33,609 nucleotides of DNA from DATDOR01 sp035512695. Lineage in GTDB: Bacteria; Chloroflexota; Anaerolineae; Anaerolineales; JABWBV01. The notes under the pieces were generated by a model. It saw nothing but the letters and a program-made list of their open reading frames with translations, was not told the DNA's origin and did no database searches. Location: contig DATKDL010000196.1 in NCBI GenBank assembly GCA_035512695.1, forward strand, positions 1 through 33,609, given 5' to 3'. Shown in pieces: positions 1 to 7,653 of this stretch. The position numbers and the translations under genes are program-made. Every line of letters begins with the position of its first letter. Position 1 is the stretch's first letter.

Positions 1-1074
1 AACACCGGATCCGCTGCAACGGGGGAATTTTCGATCGATGTGGTGGGGGCCGGGTCCAGCACAACCTACACCAGCACAGTCATATTGCACCTCTTTGCCC
101 AGGTCGGCGGTGCGCCTACGCTGATTTCTCCTGCGAACGGAGCTAACAATATCTCGGTCGTTCCGACATTCAGCTGGGGCTCCGTCTCCCAGGCGGATAC
201 GTATTCCCTTCAAATCTCGTTAAACCCATCGTTCACGGACCTTGTGTACTCGGTCACCGGGCTGACGGGGACCTCCCATACGCCGGCAACGACGCTGGCG
301 GAGGCCACGACCCATCACTGGCGGGTCCGCGCCGCCAATGCCTGTGGCAACGGCAGTTTCAGTTCCGGATTCAATTTCACAACGGCTGACCTCCCCCCTA
401 TCCTGCTGGTCGACGATGATGATGACAACCCGGACGTGCGCACGTCCTGGACCGGCGCGTTGAACAGCCTGGGTTTGGCCTATGACATCTGGGAGACCGG
501 CGCGGCGGACCTCGAGCCGAGCCTTGCCGCGCTTTCCAATTATGAGACCGTGCTCTGGTTCTCCGGAGCGCGCTTTGGCTTCGCCGGTTCAGGACCGGCC
601 GGCCCAAGCCCGGCCACCGAAGCTGCCCTTGCGGATTGGCTCGACGGCGGCGGCTGTTTCTTTATCAGCAGCCAGGACTATCACGCCGATAAAGGCACGA
701 CGGCGTTCATGATCGGTCATCTCGGCGTATCAGGCGTTGCAGATGAGGACGGGGATTACACGAGCGTGACCGGCCAGAACGCGCTTGCCGGGCTCGGCCC
801 GTACAACCTGAGTTTTCCGTATGACGATTCCACCGATCGGCTCACCGCCGGGAACGGCGGCCTGGCCGCCGTGCTCGGGGACAACGCTCATCTTGCTGGC
901 GTGTCGAAAGAAACAGTCGATTACAGGACAATGTATTGGGCTTTTGGTCTCGAGACGCTTCCGGCCGGTGGGCGAACAGCCGCTCTGGAGAAGATCCTCG
1001 CGTGGTGCGCCGGCGACGTGCCCGAACCGGGTGATTTTTTCATCTACCTGCCGATCATCAAACGGGATCCATAG
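1..1074 (+). CDS. Secreted multidomain protein, 3' end only (Fn3-like plus LLVDDD-type domain)
   Basis: The frame is open from the first base, so the start lies outside the window; the GTG at 40 is internal. About 357 residues are visible. Near residues 45-130 is a fibronectin-III-like beta-sandwich typical of extracellular modules (SPANGANNISVVPTFSW ... YSLQISL ... HHWRVRA). It is followed by a domain opening with ILLVDDDDDNPDV and continuing through a YDIWET segment and VLWFSG. I know this arrangement from secreted bacterial peptidase-like and surface proteins, where it resembles a glutamine-amidotransferase-like fold. The protein ends in a short hydrophobic/basic tail, FIYLPIIKRDP. No catalytic site can be assigned from this part, so the function is unknown. 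It is probably exported. It converges on the LCP operon and shares its terminator. Confidence 0.8.
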   Translation, partial: NTGSAATGEFSIDVVGAGSSTTYTSTVILHLFAQVGGAPTLISPANGANNISVVPTFSWGSVSQADTYSLQISLNPSFTDLVYSVTGLTGTSHTPATTLAEATTHHWRVRAANACGNGSFSSGFNFTTADLPPILLVDDDDDNPDVRTSWTGALNSLGLAYDIWETGAADLEPSLAALSNYETVLWFSGARFGFAGSGPAGPSPATEAALADWLDGGGCFFISSQDYHADKGTTAFMIGHLGVSGVADEDGDYTSVTGQNALAGLGPYNLSFPYDDSTDRLTAGNGGLAAVLGDNAHLAGVSKETVDYRTMYWAFGLETLPAGGRTAALEKILAWCAGDVPEPGDFFIYLPIIKRDP

Positions 1075-1089
1075 GTCCCACAGCGGACA

Positions 1090-1130
1090 AATCAAAACAC
1101 CGGCGGGAACTTCCCGCCGGTGTTTTGATT
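1090..1130. terminator. Bidirectional rho-independent terminator
   Basis: A perfect 20-bp inverted repeat with a single central base. Arm 1090-1109 begins AATCAAAACACCGG, and arm 1111-1130 is its exact complement. The A-run on one side and T-run on the other give a U-tract in both directions. It sits between convergent stops at 1074 and 1143 and so probably serves both genes. Confidence 0.9.
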
Positions 1131-1142
1131 CAACCACGACTT

Positions 1143-2642
1143 TCAGGGAACTGCCGGGTTGAAACAGGGGTCGTAGTCCTCGCCGAGGACCAGCCGAAAG
1201 GCAGCGTCGCCGATATCCCCGGTCTCCGGATGCCAGCGCGACTCGGGCAGACCGAGAGCATCCAGAAGCAATTCCGCGATGGCGTCCCGCTCTACGCCAC
1301 GGAAATCGTACAACGTCGTTTGCGCAAGCGTTTCACCGCCTTCGTCCAGGATGACGGTTTCGAAACCGGCGTAGTGCAACCGTTCGGCCGCCAGGGCGTC
1401 CCAATCCTCCCGGCCGGATCGGTTCCGGATTTCGACGAGCCCTGCGCTCTCAGGTTCTTCACCCGGGGGGCCGACCGCTTCGAGCATCATGGCGTAAATG
1501 GCTTCCGAGTTCGGCAGGAGGACGCTGGCGCCGCCCGGCGTCCTCCACCCCCAGGTCAGCGCATCGCCGATATAAAAGCTGCGAATCTGCGCCTCGTCGA
1601 GATTGAGTCCAAAGGAGACGAGCGAAAGGATGGTTTGCAGCGAGACATCCGAACGGACGGTGTCTTTGAAATCATCGAACAGGGCGGGGATCTCGAGGAT
1701 CATCCGGGTGTCAATTGCGGCATCGAAAAGCGCCCGGATCACCTCCTGCTGGCGGCGGCCGCGATCGAAATCGCTGGACCGCGCCCGGGCGCGCGAATAC
1801 CACAGCGCCATATCCCCATCCATGTGTACCACGCCCGGTCCGATCGTGATCAACTCCCAGTTGCTTTCGAACTCGATCGAAATGGACGGGTCGATCACCG
1901 CCCATTCGGTGAAAGGGCATACCAGCGGGACGTCGATCCCACCGGTCGTGTCCACGATGCGTCGGAACCCATCGAAATCGACCAGCGCAACGTGGTCGAT
2001 CCGGACGCCCAGATTATATCGAAGCGTGTCTTTGATCAGGGCAGTCCCGCCGCCAGGGTAGCCGCTCATTTCCCCGCGCAGGAAAGCCGTGTTGATCCGG
2101 TTCATCGTCCAACCGGGGATATAGACGTACAGATCGCGCGGCACCGAGATCAGGGTCACGCCGTTCTCCTCCAGGTCGACCATCACGATCATGACGACAT
2201 CCGTGCGGAAGGACGGACCCCCGCGCGAGTCGGATCCCAGCAGGACGAAATTGATCGTGTGAGAAGGGCTCAGCAGGGGGAACGGGGCCGGGATCCCGGA
2301 GACCGGTTCGGAAGGGGGCGCGAACGTCGGCTGGAGCCAGGGGGTTGCGGTCGGCGTGGCGGTCGGCGCCGGGGTGGGCACAGGTGTGGACGTCGGCGGC
2401 GGCGTGCCGGTGACCGGGAGGGGGAGGAACGGCGTCGCGGTCCGATCCGCCGGCAGCAGGATGTCGAAGATCGGCGCCGGCGACCCGAACGACGGCGGCG
2501 GTTCGACGAAGGCTGCAGGCTCAGCCGCGCCTCCGGCCCGGCAGCCCACAACCAGCGCCGGGATCAACAGGATGAACCCGGGCAATTGCTTCATGAGCGG
2601 GAGTCTCGTGCGCGCTTTCCGGCGTGGGGCATTAAGGGACAT
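1143..2642 (-). CDS. LytR-CpsA-Psr (LCP) family lipoprotein with LytR_C domain
   Basis: LCP enzymes transfer polyprenyl-linked glycopolymers onto the cell wall or other acceptors outside the membrane. The LCP domain is clear: VLLGSDSRGG..FRTD, the SVPRDLYVYIPG motif, RINTAF, then a VDFDGFRRIVDTTGGID stretch. The last ~100 residues (from GLVEIRNRSG) match a LytR_C domain. The N-terminus has a basic region, a hydrophobic core and a lipobox (ALVVGC), then a Pro/Thr-rich linker, so it looks like a lipoprotein, not the usual single-span LCP. The ATG at 2642 is chosen because GGAAGG lies 7 nt upstream; the next ATG (2594, MKQLPGF) would also keep the signal. The start overlaps the end of the upstream LCP gene by 11 bp, suggesting translational coupling. 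It is last in the operon, ahead of the terminator. Confidence 0.88.
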   Translation of the reverse strand: MSLNAPRRKARTRLPLMKQLPGFILLIPALVVGCRAGGAAEPAAFVEPPPSFGSPAPIFDILLPADRTATPFLPLPVTGTPPPTSTPVPTPAPTATPTATPWLQPTFAPPSEPVSGIPAPFPLLSPSHTINFVLLGSDSRGGPSFRTDVVMIVMVDLEENGVTLISVPRDLYVYIPGWTMNRINTAFLRGEMSGYPGGGTALIKDTLRYNLGVRIDHVALVDFDGFRRIVDTTGGIDVPLVCPFTEWAVIDPSISIEFESNWELITIGPGVVHMDGDMALWYSRARARSSDFDRGRRQQEVIRALFDAAIDTRMILEIPALFDDFKDTVRSDVSLQTILSLVSFGLNLDEAQIRSFYIGDALTWGWRTPGGASVLLPNSEAIYAMMLEAVGPPGEEPESAGLVEIRNRSGREDWDALAAERLHYAGFETVILDEGGETLAQTTLYDFRGVERDAIAELLLDALGLPESRWHPETGDIGDAAFRLVLGEDYDPCFNPAVP

Positions 2643-3699
2643 TGAGCGCCTTCCGAAGGGTCTCCCTGATCGCTGCATAATCGGGGAGCAAGACCGCCGC
2701 CCCGGCGCTGGTCGTGTACGACGTGACCTGGCTGCGGTCGATCGTATACCGGGAGATCGTTGCAGAATTATCCGTCACCTGGCCGGCGAGCCCCAGGAAG
2801 GGCGCCAGGTCGTTGAAGCCTGCGTTCGTGACGACATTGTTCACGTACAGATTGTAAAGCTCAGGCGCCCGTTGAAGACCGTTCAGCGAGACGATCCGGA
2901 AAAAGATGGCGAGCAAGACCTCTTGTTGGCGCCGGGTCCGCTCGAAATCGCTGGAGGTGTAGCGCGAACGCACGTACCAGAGCGCCGTTTCCCCGTCCAT
3001 GTGGACGAGACCGGCCGGCACGGTGTAGGACCCTTGCCCGTCGCGATGGTCGGTCAGCGAAACGGCCACGTTCACGTTGATTCCGCCCAGGTTGTCGATC
3101 ACCTGGACGAAGTTCCAGAAATTGATCAGGACGTAGAAATCCGGTTTGAAACCAAAGTTGTAGGCGAACGTGTCCTGCATTGCCGCGAACCCGCCGTGCG
3201 GGTGAGCGGTGTTGATGCGCTGCATCGTCCAGCCGGGGATGTAGACGTAAAGGTCGCGCGGAAAGGAGGTCAAAGAGACGGCGTCGAGCTCGCGGTTGAG
3301 CGTCAGCAGGACGATCGTGTCGGTCCGAAAGCCGCCGGGATTCGCCCGCTGATCGGAACCATACAGGAGGATGGTGATCTGCCCGTCAGGCTGCTCGATC
3401 GGTGCGACCGGCGGCGGGATCGGGACATTCGGCGGCACGCTCGGACCGGGGAACCCCCCCCAGGCCGGGGTCGGGCTGGGGGTCGGTGTGAGGGCGCGGG
3501 CGGTCGGATCGATCGGAAGGAACGGGGTCGGCGTTGCGTTCGGGTCGGCTGAAATTACGACGCTGGGCGCTTCCGGCTGTCCGCCCGGGTTTGACAGGAA
3601 AGGGATCACGACCGGCTGACCTGCCGGCCCGGGAATGACGCAGGCAGCCAACACGAACACCGCCAGGATAGAGACGCGCAAAGGCCTTCGAAACATCAT
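2632..3699 (-). CDS. LytR-CpsA-Psr (LCP) family lipoprotein, short form
   Basis: A 355-residue LCP protein. The domain is shown by ILLYGSDQRANPGGFRTD, the SFPRDLYVYIPG motif, RINTAHP and a VQVIDNLGGINV segment. Conserved Arg and Asp residues of the polyprenyl-phosphate pocket appear present. It lacks the C-terminal LytR_C domain of its downstream neighbour, so the two are not recent copies. The N-terminus MMFRRPLRVSILAVFVLAAC is a lipoprotein signal with lipobox LAAC. The start at 3699 overlaps the stop of the LysM gene as ATGA, a classic coupling arrangement. The open frame runs further upstream, but that part is out-of-frame read-through of the LysM gene. Probable role: attaching a surface glycopolymer. 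Acceptor and polymer are unknown. Confidence 0.88.
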   Translation of the reverse strand: MMFRRPLRVSILAVFVLAACVIPGPAGQPVVIPFLSNPGGQPEAPSVVISADPNATPTPFLPIDPTARALTPTPSPTPAWGGFPGPSVPPNVPIPPPVAPIEQPDGQITILLYGSDQRANPGGFRTDTIVLLTLNRELDAVSLTSFPRDLYVYIPGWTMQRINTAHPHGGFAAMQDTFAYNFGFKPDFYVLINFWNFVQVIDNLGGINVNVAVSLTDHRDGQGSYTVPAGLVHMDGETALWYVRSRYTSSDFERTRRQQEVLLAIFFRIVSLNGLQRAPELYNLYVNNVVTNAGFNDLAPFLGLAGQVTDNSATISRYTIDRSQVTSYTTSAGAAVLLPDYAAIRETLRKALNVP

Positions 3700-4574
3700 T
3701 CTAAAGACGATGGGATCGGGGTCGCAGTTCCCGTTGGTGTCGCGGTCGGTGGATGACCGGTGTCGGTTGGGGTGGGGGATGGGCTGGCGGTTGGCGAGGG
3801 GGTTTGCGTGGGGGCAGCGGTTGCGGTCGGACTGAAGGTCGGCGCAGGAGTGGTGCTGGCCGTCGGCGATGGGGAGGCGGTACCGGATGGGGTGGGGTTG
3901 GGTGTTTGCGTGGCGGTCGCCGTGGGAATGAACGGCACCCAGAGCCTGGCGCCGGCCTGGATGTAGGTGCTGCCCCCCATGCAGTTGGCGAACTGGAGGG
4001 CGCTCACGGTCGTATTCATCGCCTGCGCCAGGCTGAACAGCGTATCTCCCGATCGGACCGTGTAAAGGACCCAGCCGGTTGGCGGACCGCACGGAAACGG
4101 CGTATTCGAGACAGCGGCGAGTGCGGTCGCCGTCGAAGTGGGGCTCGGCGTCGGTGTGTGCGGAAGTTCGGGCAGATACAGGATCGATCCGGGGACCAAA
4201 ATCGTTACGGTCAGGCAGTTCGTGGCGGCGAGATCCACCGGGGAGGCGCCGATTGCCGCGGCGATCCCGGCCAGGGTATCGCCATCGCGAACTTCGTACG
4301 GCAGCCAATCCGGCGGAGGCGGACAGGAAGAGGGAAGCGGCGGGATCGTCCCGGTTGGGGATTCGGTCTCATCGGCCTGGAGCGTTTCGGAGGCTTCCCC
4401 GGAGCCGGAGGTCGAGGAGGGACCCGCAGTGGGGGCTAAAGGCGTATTCGTCGGGGGGATTGGTTGGATGAGCAGCCGCTGCTCAGCGATCGCGGTGGTA
4501 AGCCCGGCTCCGATGATGACGATGACGACGAGGGTGATGGCGAGCCCGCCGGCCATCTGGCGCCAGCCGGACAC
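3696..4574 (-). CDS. Membrane-anchored protein with two LysM domains
   Basis: 292 residues with a GTG start at 4574, two bases after the kinase stop, and GAGG about 8 nt upstream. One N-terminal membrane span (~residues 8-30) is followed by a Pro/Ser/Thr linker. Two LysM repeats come next: YEVRDGDTLAGIAAAIG ... NCLT ... PGSILYLP, and YTVRSGDTLFSLAQAMN ... NCMGG ... AGARLWVP. The tail of ~75 residues is almost entirely Pro, Thr, Ser and Ala and could span the wall. LysM domains bind N-acetylglucosamine polymers such as peptidoglycan. Each repeat carries an NC pair, with further Cys in the linkers, so disulfides outside the cell are plausible. Its place between a sensor kinase and two LCP genes suggests a wall-associated scaffold. 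No enzymatic domain is present. Confidence 0.85.
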   Translation of the reverse strand: MSGWRQMAGGLAITLVVIVIIGAGLTTAIAEQRLLIQPIPPTNTPLAPTAGPSSTSGSGEASETLQADETESPTGTIPPLPSSCPPPPDWLPYEVRDGDTLAGIAAAIGASPVDLAATNCLTVTILVPGSILYLPELPHTPTPSPTSTATALAAVSNTPFPCGPPTGWVLYTVRSGDTLFSLAQAMNTTVSALQFANCMGGSTYIQAGARLWVPFIPTATATQTPNPTPSGTASPSPTASTTPAPTFSPTATAAPTQTPSPTASPSPTPTDTGHPPTATPTGTATPIPSSLE

Positions 4575-4576
4575 GT

Positions 4577-7162
4577 TCAGAAGCCTCGGCTTGCAAACGG
4601 CGTTTCGGAAATTTCCCGGCGGACCGGCAGCAGGATGGCGAACGTGGTTCCTGTCCCGGAAACCGATTCGATCCAGATCCTGCCGCCGTGCGCCTCGACA
4701 AGCGTCCTGGCAATGGACAGCCCGGATCCGGAGATCCCCAGCCCGGGGATGGCGCGACCCCTGGATTTACCCCTTCGATCGAATACGGCCTCGATCTGCT
4801 CCGGCGCGATCCCGGTTCCCGTATCGCTGACCGAAATGCGGACGAAATCATCATCTGCCTCGCCTCGCTCCTGGGCTATTTCGATCGCGATCTCCCCCTG
4901 GATCGGGGTGGCAGCGGCAGCGTTGAGGAGGAGGTGGACCAGCGTGAGCCGGATCGCTTCACGATCTCCCTCGATGATCGGCAAATCATCCGGCAGATTT
5001 ACACGCAAAGCCACGTTCTTTTCCCGAATCTGGATCGCGGCGGAAGAAATGGCCGAGTCGATCAGGTTGTTCAAATCGACCTTGCCGAGCGAAAGCTTCA
5101 TTTTGCCGGATTCGAGCGCGGCGATATGGATCAGATCCTCGACCATCGCGCTCATCCGAGTGGTAGAGGACTTCACTCGCTCCATAAATTTCCGCTGCAG
5201 CGCACCGAGAAGCCCGACGGATTCGGTCAGTAGAAAATCCGAGTAACCGAGGATGGAGGACATCGGCTGCCGCATCTCCTCCGCCAGACTGATGACCGCA
5301 TCCCACTGACCGGTTTTGTGGGTCCCTGACGCAGCCAGGTTTTCGAGTTCGACGAGTTTGATCTCGGTTTCACCGACCTTGCTCCTTAGCTGGGCGATCT
5401 CGGCCAGGGCTGTCCGGAGCTGATCAGGGGAAGCCTCTGTGCCGGCGCCGGCCAGATTGCCGTTCTCTGACGACCGCCCCGCGCTCCCGGTGATCATCTC
5501 GAGTTCCTCCGCCAGCGCCCGATTTTCAGCGGTCAGTTTTTCAACCACGGCGAGCGTTTCTTCACGCGCCCGTTTAAAATTTTCGGTCCGGTTGTGGAGA
5601 TCCTCGAGATCGGTTTCGAGTTCATCGACGGCCAGTTGGAGCTGGATATTTTCCGCCTGGAGATGTTGAACGGTCTGCTCCCAATTCCGGTCGTCGAGTT
5701 CGGCGGCAAGCCGGTCGTGCGCCTCTCGCAGGGTTTCGAGCTCTTCTTCAAGCGTCTGTCGCACGGCGGCCTCGGTATCCGGATGATCGAAGGAAACCAC
5801 TTCGCCCGCGGGCTCCCCGGTTTCCGGTGAGCTGCCTGGTTGCGTCTTTAGCTGCTGGAGTACCGTTTCCATCTGCCGGTTGCGCTCGCGGGTTTCCTCC
5901 AGATCCCGTTCGATGCCGCGCAGCACATCCTCGTGATTGGCAAGAAGCTGGGCCTGGTCGAGGATCGCTGCGAGCCCTTCGGCTGCGCGGGCGAGGTAGA
6001 TCTGATCTTCCTGGGTCCAGTTGCGCGATGAATAGGGTGTGAGGAGGATCAAAGCGCCGAGTTCGCTGGGTTGTTTGGTCCGGATCGGCGCGACGAGCAG
6101 GTGGCCGGATTTGGGCAGCCGAAGCGTGCTGCTCAGGAACTTCAAGTCGGAGGAAGCGCTGCTGGCCGGGAGACGAAGCGGTGCGTGTTTCTGAATGGCG
6201 GATGCGATCATCGGCAAGTGCCTGGCCGAAATCTGGGCGCCGCCGATTTCGTGTTCGAGCACCTGATCGAAGCCGCAGAAAATGAGGATTTCGTCGCTGC
6301 TGGTCGGGCGAGAAACGACCAGGCAAATATCCGCTACGAGTGCGTACGATACGATCTCCGACGCCTTCCGGCAGACCGAGAGCATGTCTCCTTCGAGACC
6401 CAGGCTCATGAAGTCCGCAAACAGATTCGAGGGCAGATTGACCCGCTTCCGCTCCGGTGTGGGCCGTACAACCGGCGGGACCGGAGCGGGAGGCGAGAAA
6501 GCTGCCGGTATGATTCGCTGGGGCAGCGTGAGCAGCACCGGCAGCGCTGCGATCTGCGAAAGCCTTAAGATCCCGGTTGCGATCTCGGCAGGCGAACCGA
6601 TCGCAAGTCCGGCGACCTCGCCCATGATGAGGACGAGCAATAACGAGACCCCGTACCCCCAGACCGGCGGGCGGAGCCGAACAAGCAGCAGCAGACCGGC
6701 AGCCCCGATAACGATCGAAAGCGCAGCCCAAATCATCGGTCCCGTCAGCCAGGCGGCGGCTTGCGGGACGGTTTGCAGACCGGCGCCCAGCCCGGCGACA
6801 GTGAGCACCAGGATAAGGGAGGTCAGGATCAGTGCAGCTGCGTCGCCTGTGCGGTTGCGTTCCGGAAAAGCCCATAGCCAGACCAGGACCGCTACGGAGG
6901 CCGTTGAAAGTCCGCGCTCGAGCACCGGCAGTAAAACTGCGTCGCCGCCCGCGGCGACCTGGAAGAGCGCTGCAACGGACAATCCCAGGCGGAACGCAAC
7001 CAGCACAGCCAGCCCCAATAGCATACGGCCCGCAGGAAAATTCGTTTCCGAAGCATTCCTGCCGAACACGACGATGATGGTTCCGAACAGGATCAGCGTG
7101 ATCGACAGTTGGTGAAAAAATACCCCTGCAGGAGTCGTCAGCAGAGAAGTGAGTTCTTCCAT
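4577..7162 (-). CDS. Membrane sensor histidine kinase-like protein lacking the H-box histidine
   Basis: 861 residues. About seven hydrophobic spans fill residues 15-215. A GAF-like region follows (~245-400), then a long Glu/Leu/Arg coiled coil (~405-600). A dimerisation/phosphoacceptor-like segment comes next (SLAEEMRQPMSSILGYSDF), then an HATPase domain with the N box HLLLNAAAATP, G1 box DTGTGI and G2 box GSGLSIA. Where family members have HE.R.P, this protein has EEMRQP: Glu628 (codon 5279-5281) replaces the His that is normally phosphorylated, while the ATP pocket looks intact. It may act as a pseudokinase, hetero-partner or phosphatase. No response regulator is adjacent. It heads the LysM-LCP-LCP operon. 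The ATG lies only about 10 nt after a -10 box and has no Shine-Dalgarno sequence. Confidence 0.85.
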   Translation of the reverse strand: MEELTSLLTTPAGVFFHQLSITLILFGTIIVVFGRNASETNFPAGRMLLGLAVLVAFRLGLSVAALFQVAAGGDAVLLPVLERGLSTASVAVLVWLWAFPERNRTGDAAALILTSLILVLTVAGLGAGLQTVPQAAAWLTGPMIWAALSIVIGAAGLLLLVRLRPPVWGYGVSLLLVLIMGEVAGLAIGSPAEIATGILRLSQIAALPVLLTLPQRIIPAAFSPPAPVPPVVRPTPERKRVNLPSNLFADFMSLGLEGDMLSVCRKASEIVSYALVADICLVVSRPTSSDEILIFCGFDQVLEHEIGGAQISARHLPMIASAIQKHAPLRLPASSASSDLKFLSSTLRLPKSGHLLVAPIRTKQPSELGALILLTPYSSRNWTQEDQIYLARAAEGLAAILDQAQLLANHEDVLRGIERDLEETRERNRQMETVLQQLKTQPGSSPETGEPAGEVVSFDHPDTEAAVRQTLEEELETLREAHDRLAAELDDRNWEQTVQHLQAENIQLQLAVDELETDLEDLHNRTENFKRAREETLAVVEKLTAENRALAEELEMITGSAGRSSENGNLAGAGTEASPDQLRTALAEIAQLRSKVGETEIKLVELENLAASGTHKTGQWDAVISLAEEMRQPMSSILGYSDFLLTESVGLLGALQRKFMERVKSSTTRMSAMVEDLIHIAALESGKMKLSLGKVDLNNLIDSAISSAAIQIREKNVALRVNLPDDLPIIEGDREAIRLTLVHLLLNAAAATPIQGEIAIEIAQERGEADDDFVRISVSDTGTGIAPEQIEAVFDRRGKSRGRAIPGLGISGSGLSIARTLVEAHGGRIWIESVSGTGTTFAILLPVRREISETPFASRGF

Positions 7163-7172
7163 AATCTTAAAA

Positions 7173-7181
7173 ATTATAGCA
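7173..7181 (-). promoter_or_regulatory. Extended -10 promoter of the kinase-LysM-LCP operon
   Basis: On the minus strand the sequence reads TGCTATAAT, a perfect -10 hexamer with the TGn extension. A transcript starting about 7 nt downstream would begin within a few bases of the ATG at 7162, so the mRNA would be nearly leaderless. No good -35 is visible. Confidence 0.6.
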
Positions 7182-7268
7182 CGGGGCCTGATTCGGAGCT
7201 TTGAAAAACGGCCTCAAAGGATGCGCATAGCGCCATTGAGAAAGCCATCGCATGGCCAAAATAGAGTA

Positions 7269-7298
7269 TTGCCAGGATGATCAGGAAACCCTTATAAT
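7269..7298 (+). promoter_or_regulatory. Sigma-70-type promoter of the Flp pilin gene
   Basis: TTGCCA at 7269-7274, an 18-bp spacer, then TATAAT at 7293-7298. The expected transcript start near 7305 gives a leader of about 115 nt that contains the palindromic element at 7321-7391. Confidence 0.6.
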
Positions 7299-7316
7299 CA
7301 ACCTGTCATGGTTGAT
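7297..7316. promoter_or_regulatory. Palindromic operator-like site over the pilin transcript start
   Basis: Perfect 7-bp arms ATCAACC and GGTTGAT around the 6-bp spacer TGTCAT. The site overlaps the last bases of the -10 box and the expected +1, the position of a typical repressor operator. It could instead be an RNA hairpin at the 5' end. The binding protein is unknown. Confidence 0.4.
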
Positions 7317-7320
7317 ATAA

Positions 7321-7391
7321 GAACCTATCCGAAAATTGAGGCGGCGATTTGGGGGGCGGCTGCGGCTCCGCCGCAATTTTCGGATAGGTTC
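7321..7391. repeat. MITE-like or palindromic element
   Basis: Terminal inverted repeats of 18 bp (GAACCTATCCGAAAATTG at 7321-7338 and its exact complement at 7374-7391) enclose about 35 bp of G- and C-rich sequence that can itself fold. There is no coding capacity. Size and shape fit a small non-autonomous element or a REP-like intergenic repeat, and it lies inside the pilin leader. No clear target-site duplication is seen: the flanks are TA and TAA-like. No transposase gene is present in the window. Confidence 0.6.
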
Positions 7392-7421
7392 TAAATCTAA
7401 AGACAAAAGGAGGTGGATACC

Positions 7422-7565
7422 GTGTTCAAGACTGGCGAAAGCGGCCAGGGGCTTGTCGAATACGCGCTGATCATGGCTCTCGTATTCGTCGTTGTCATGA
7501 TCATGATCGTCATCTATGGTCCTGCAGTTGGGAATCTGTTCAGTAATATCATCGTTAATTTTTAG
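7422..7565 (+). CDS. Flp/Fap-type pilin subunit, 47 residues
   Basis: A short gene with a GTG start at 7422, and a strong AGGAGGTG Shine-Dalgarno sequence 6-8 nt upstream. The product begins MFKTGESGQGLVEYALIM, continues as a hydrophobic helix rich in V, M and I, and ends in NIIVNF. The GQGLVEYALI motif is diagnostic of Flp prepilins. A TadV-type prepilin peptidase should cut after Gly8, leaving Gln at +1 and the conserved Glu at +5, followed by Tyr. The 47-residue length is normal for Flp. No tad assembly genes, peptidase or secretion ATPase lie nearby, so this is an orphan subunit that needs machinery encoded elsewhere. A terminator follows. Confidence 0.88.
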   Translation: MFKTGESGQGLVEYALIMALVFVVVMIMIVIYGPAVGNLFSNIIVNF

Positions 7566-7610
7566 AAGTCACCAAATTCTTTGCCCCCGGCAGTACTCAT
7601 TTCGAAAATT

Positions 7611-7639
7611 GGCCCGTAGCACACGGGCCTTTTTTCTTT
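7611..7639. terminator. Rho-independent terminator between pilin and folB
   Basis: Stem GGCCCGT (7611-7617) and ACGGGCC (7623-7629) with a 5-nt loop, followed by TTTTTTCTTT on the plus strand. Read in reverse, the same hairpin is followed by AATTTT, so it may also serve folB. Confidence 0.85.
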
Positions 7640-7653
7640 AAGAAGGACCGGTC

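Noticed and set aside
1125..2645. Long plus-strand open frame (506 codons) opposite the LCP gene
   Set aside because: Its translation is low-complexity Arg/Gly/Asp sequence without domains, and it is antisense to a clear LCP protein. It is a GC-rich shadow frame.
2356..3552. Plus-strand 398-codon frame across both LCP genes
   Set aside because: It is antisense to two well-supported LCP genes and has no recognisable domain.
3700..4308. N-terminal extension of the second LCP gene
   Set aside because: The extension reads the LysM gene out of frame. The lipoprotein signal at 3699 with its ATGA overlap is a better start.
7163..7268. Possible RNA gene or further ORF between the kinase and pilin promoters
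   Set aside because: I see only the kinase promoter region and no conserved fold, tRNA-like structure or coding frame with a ribosome binding site.
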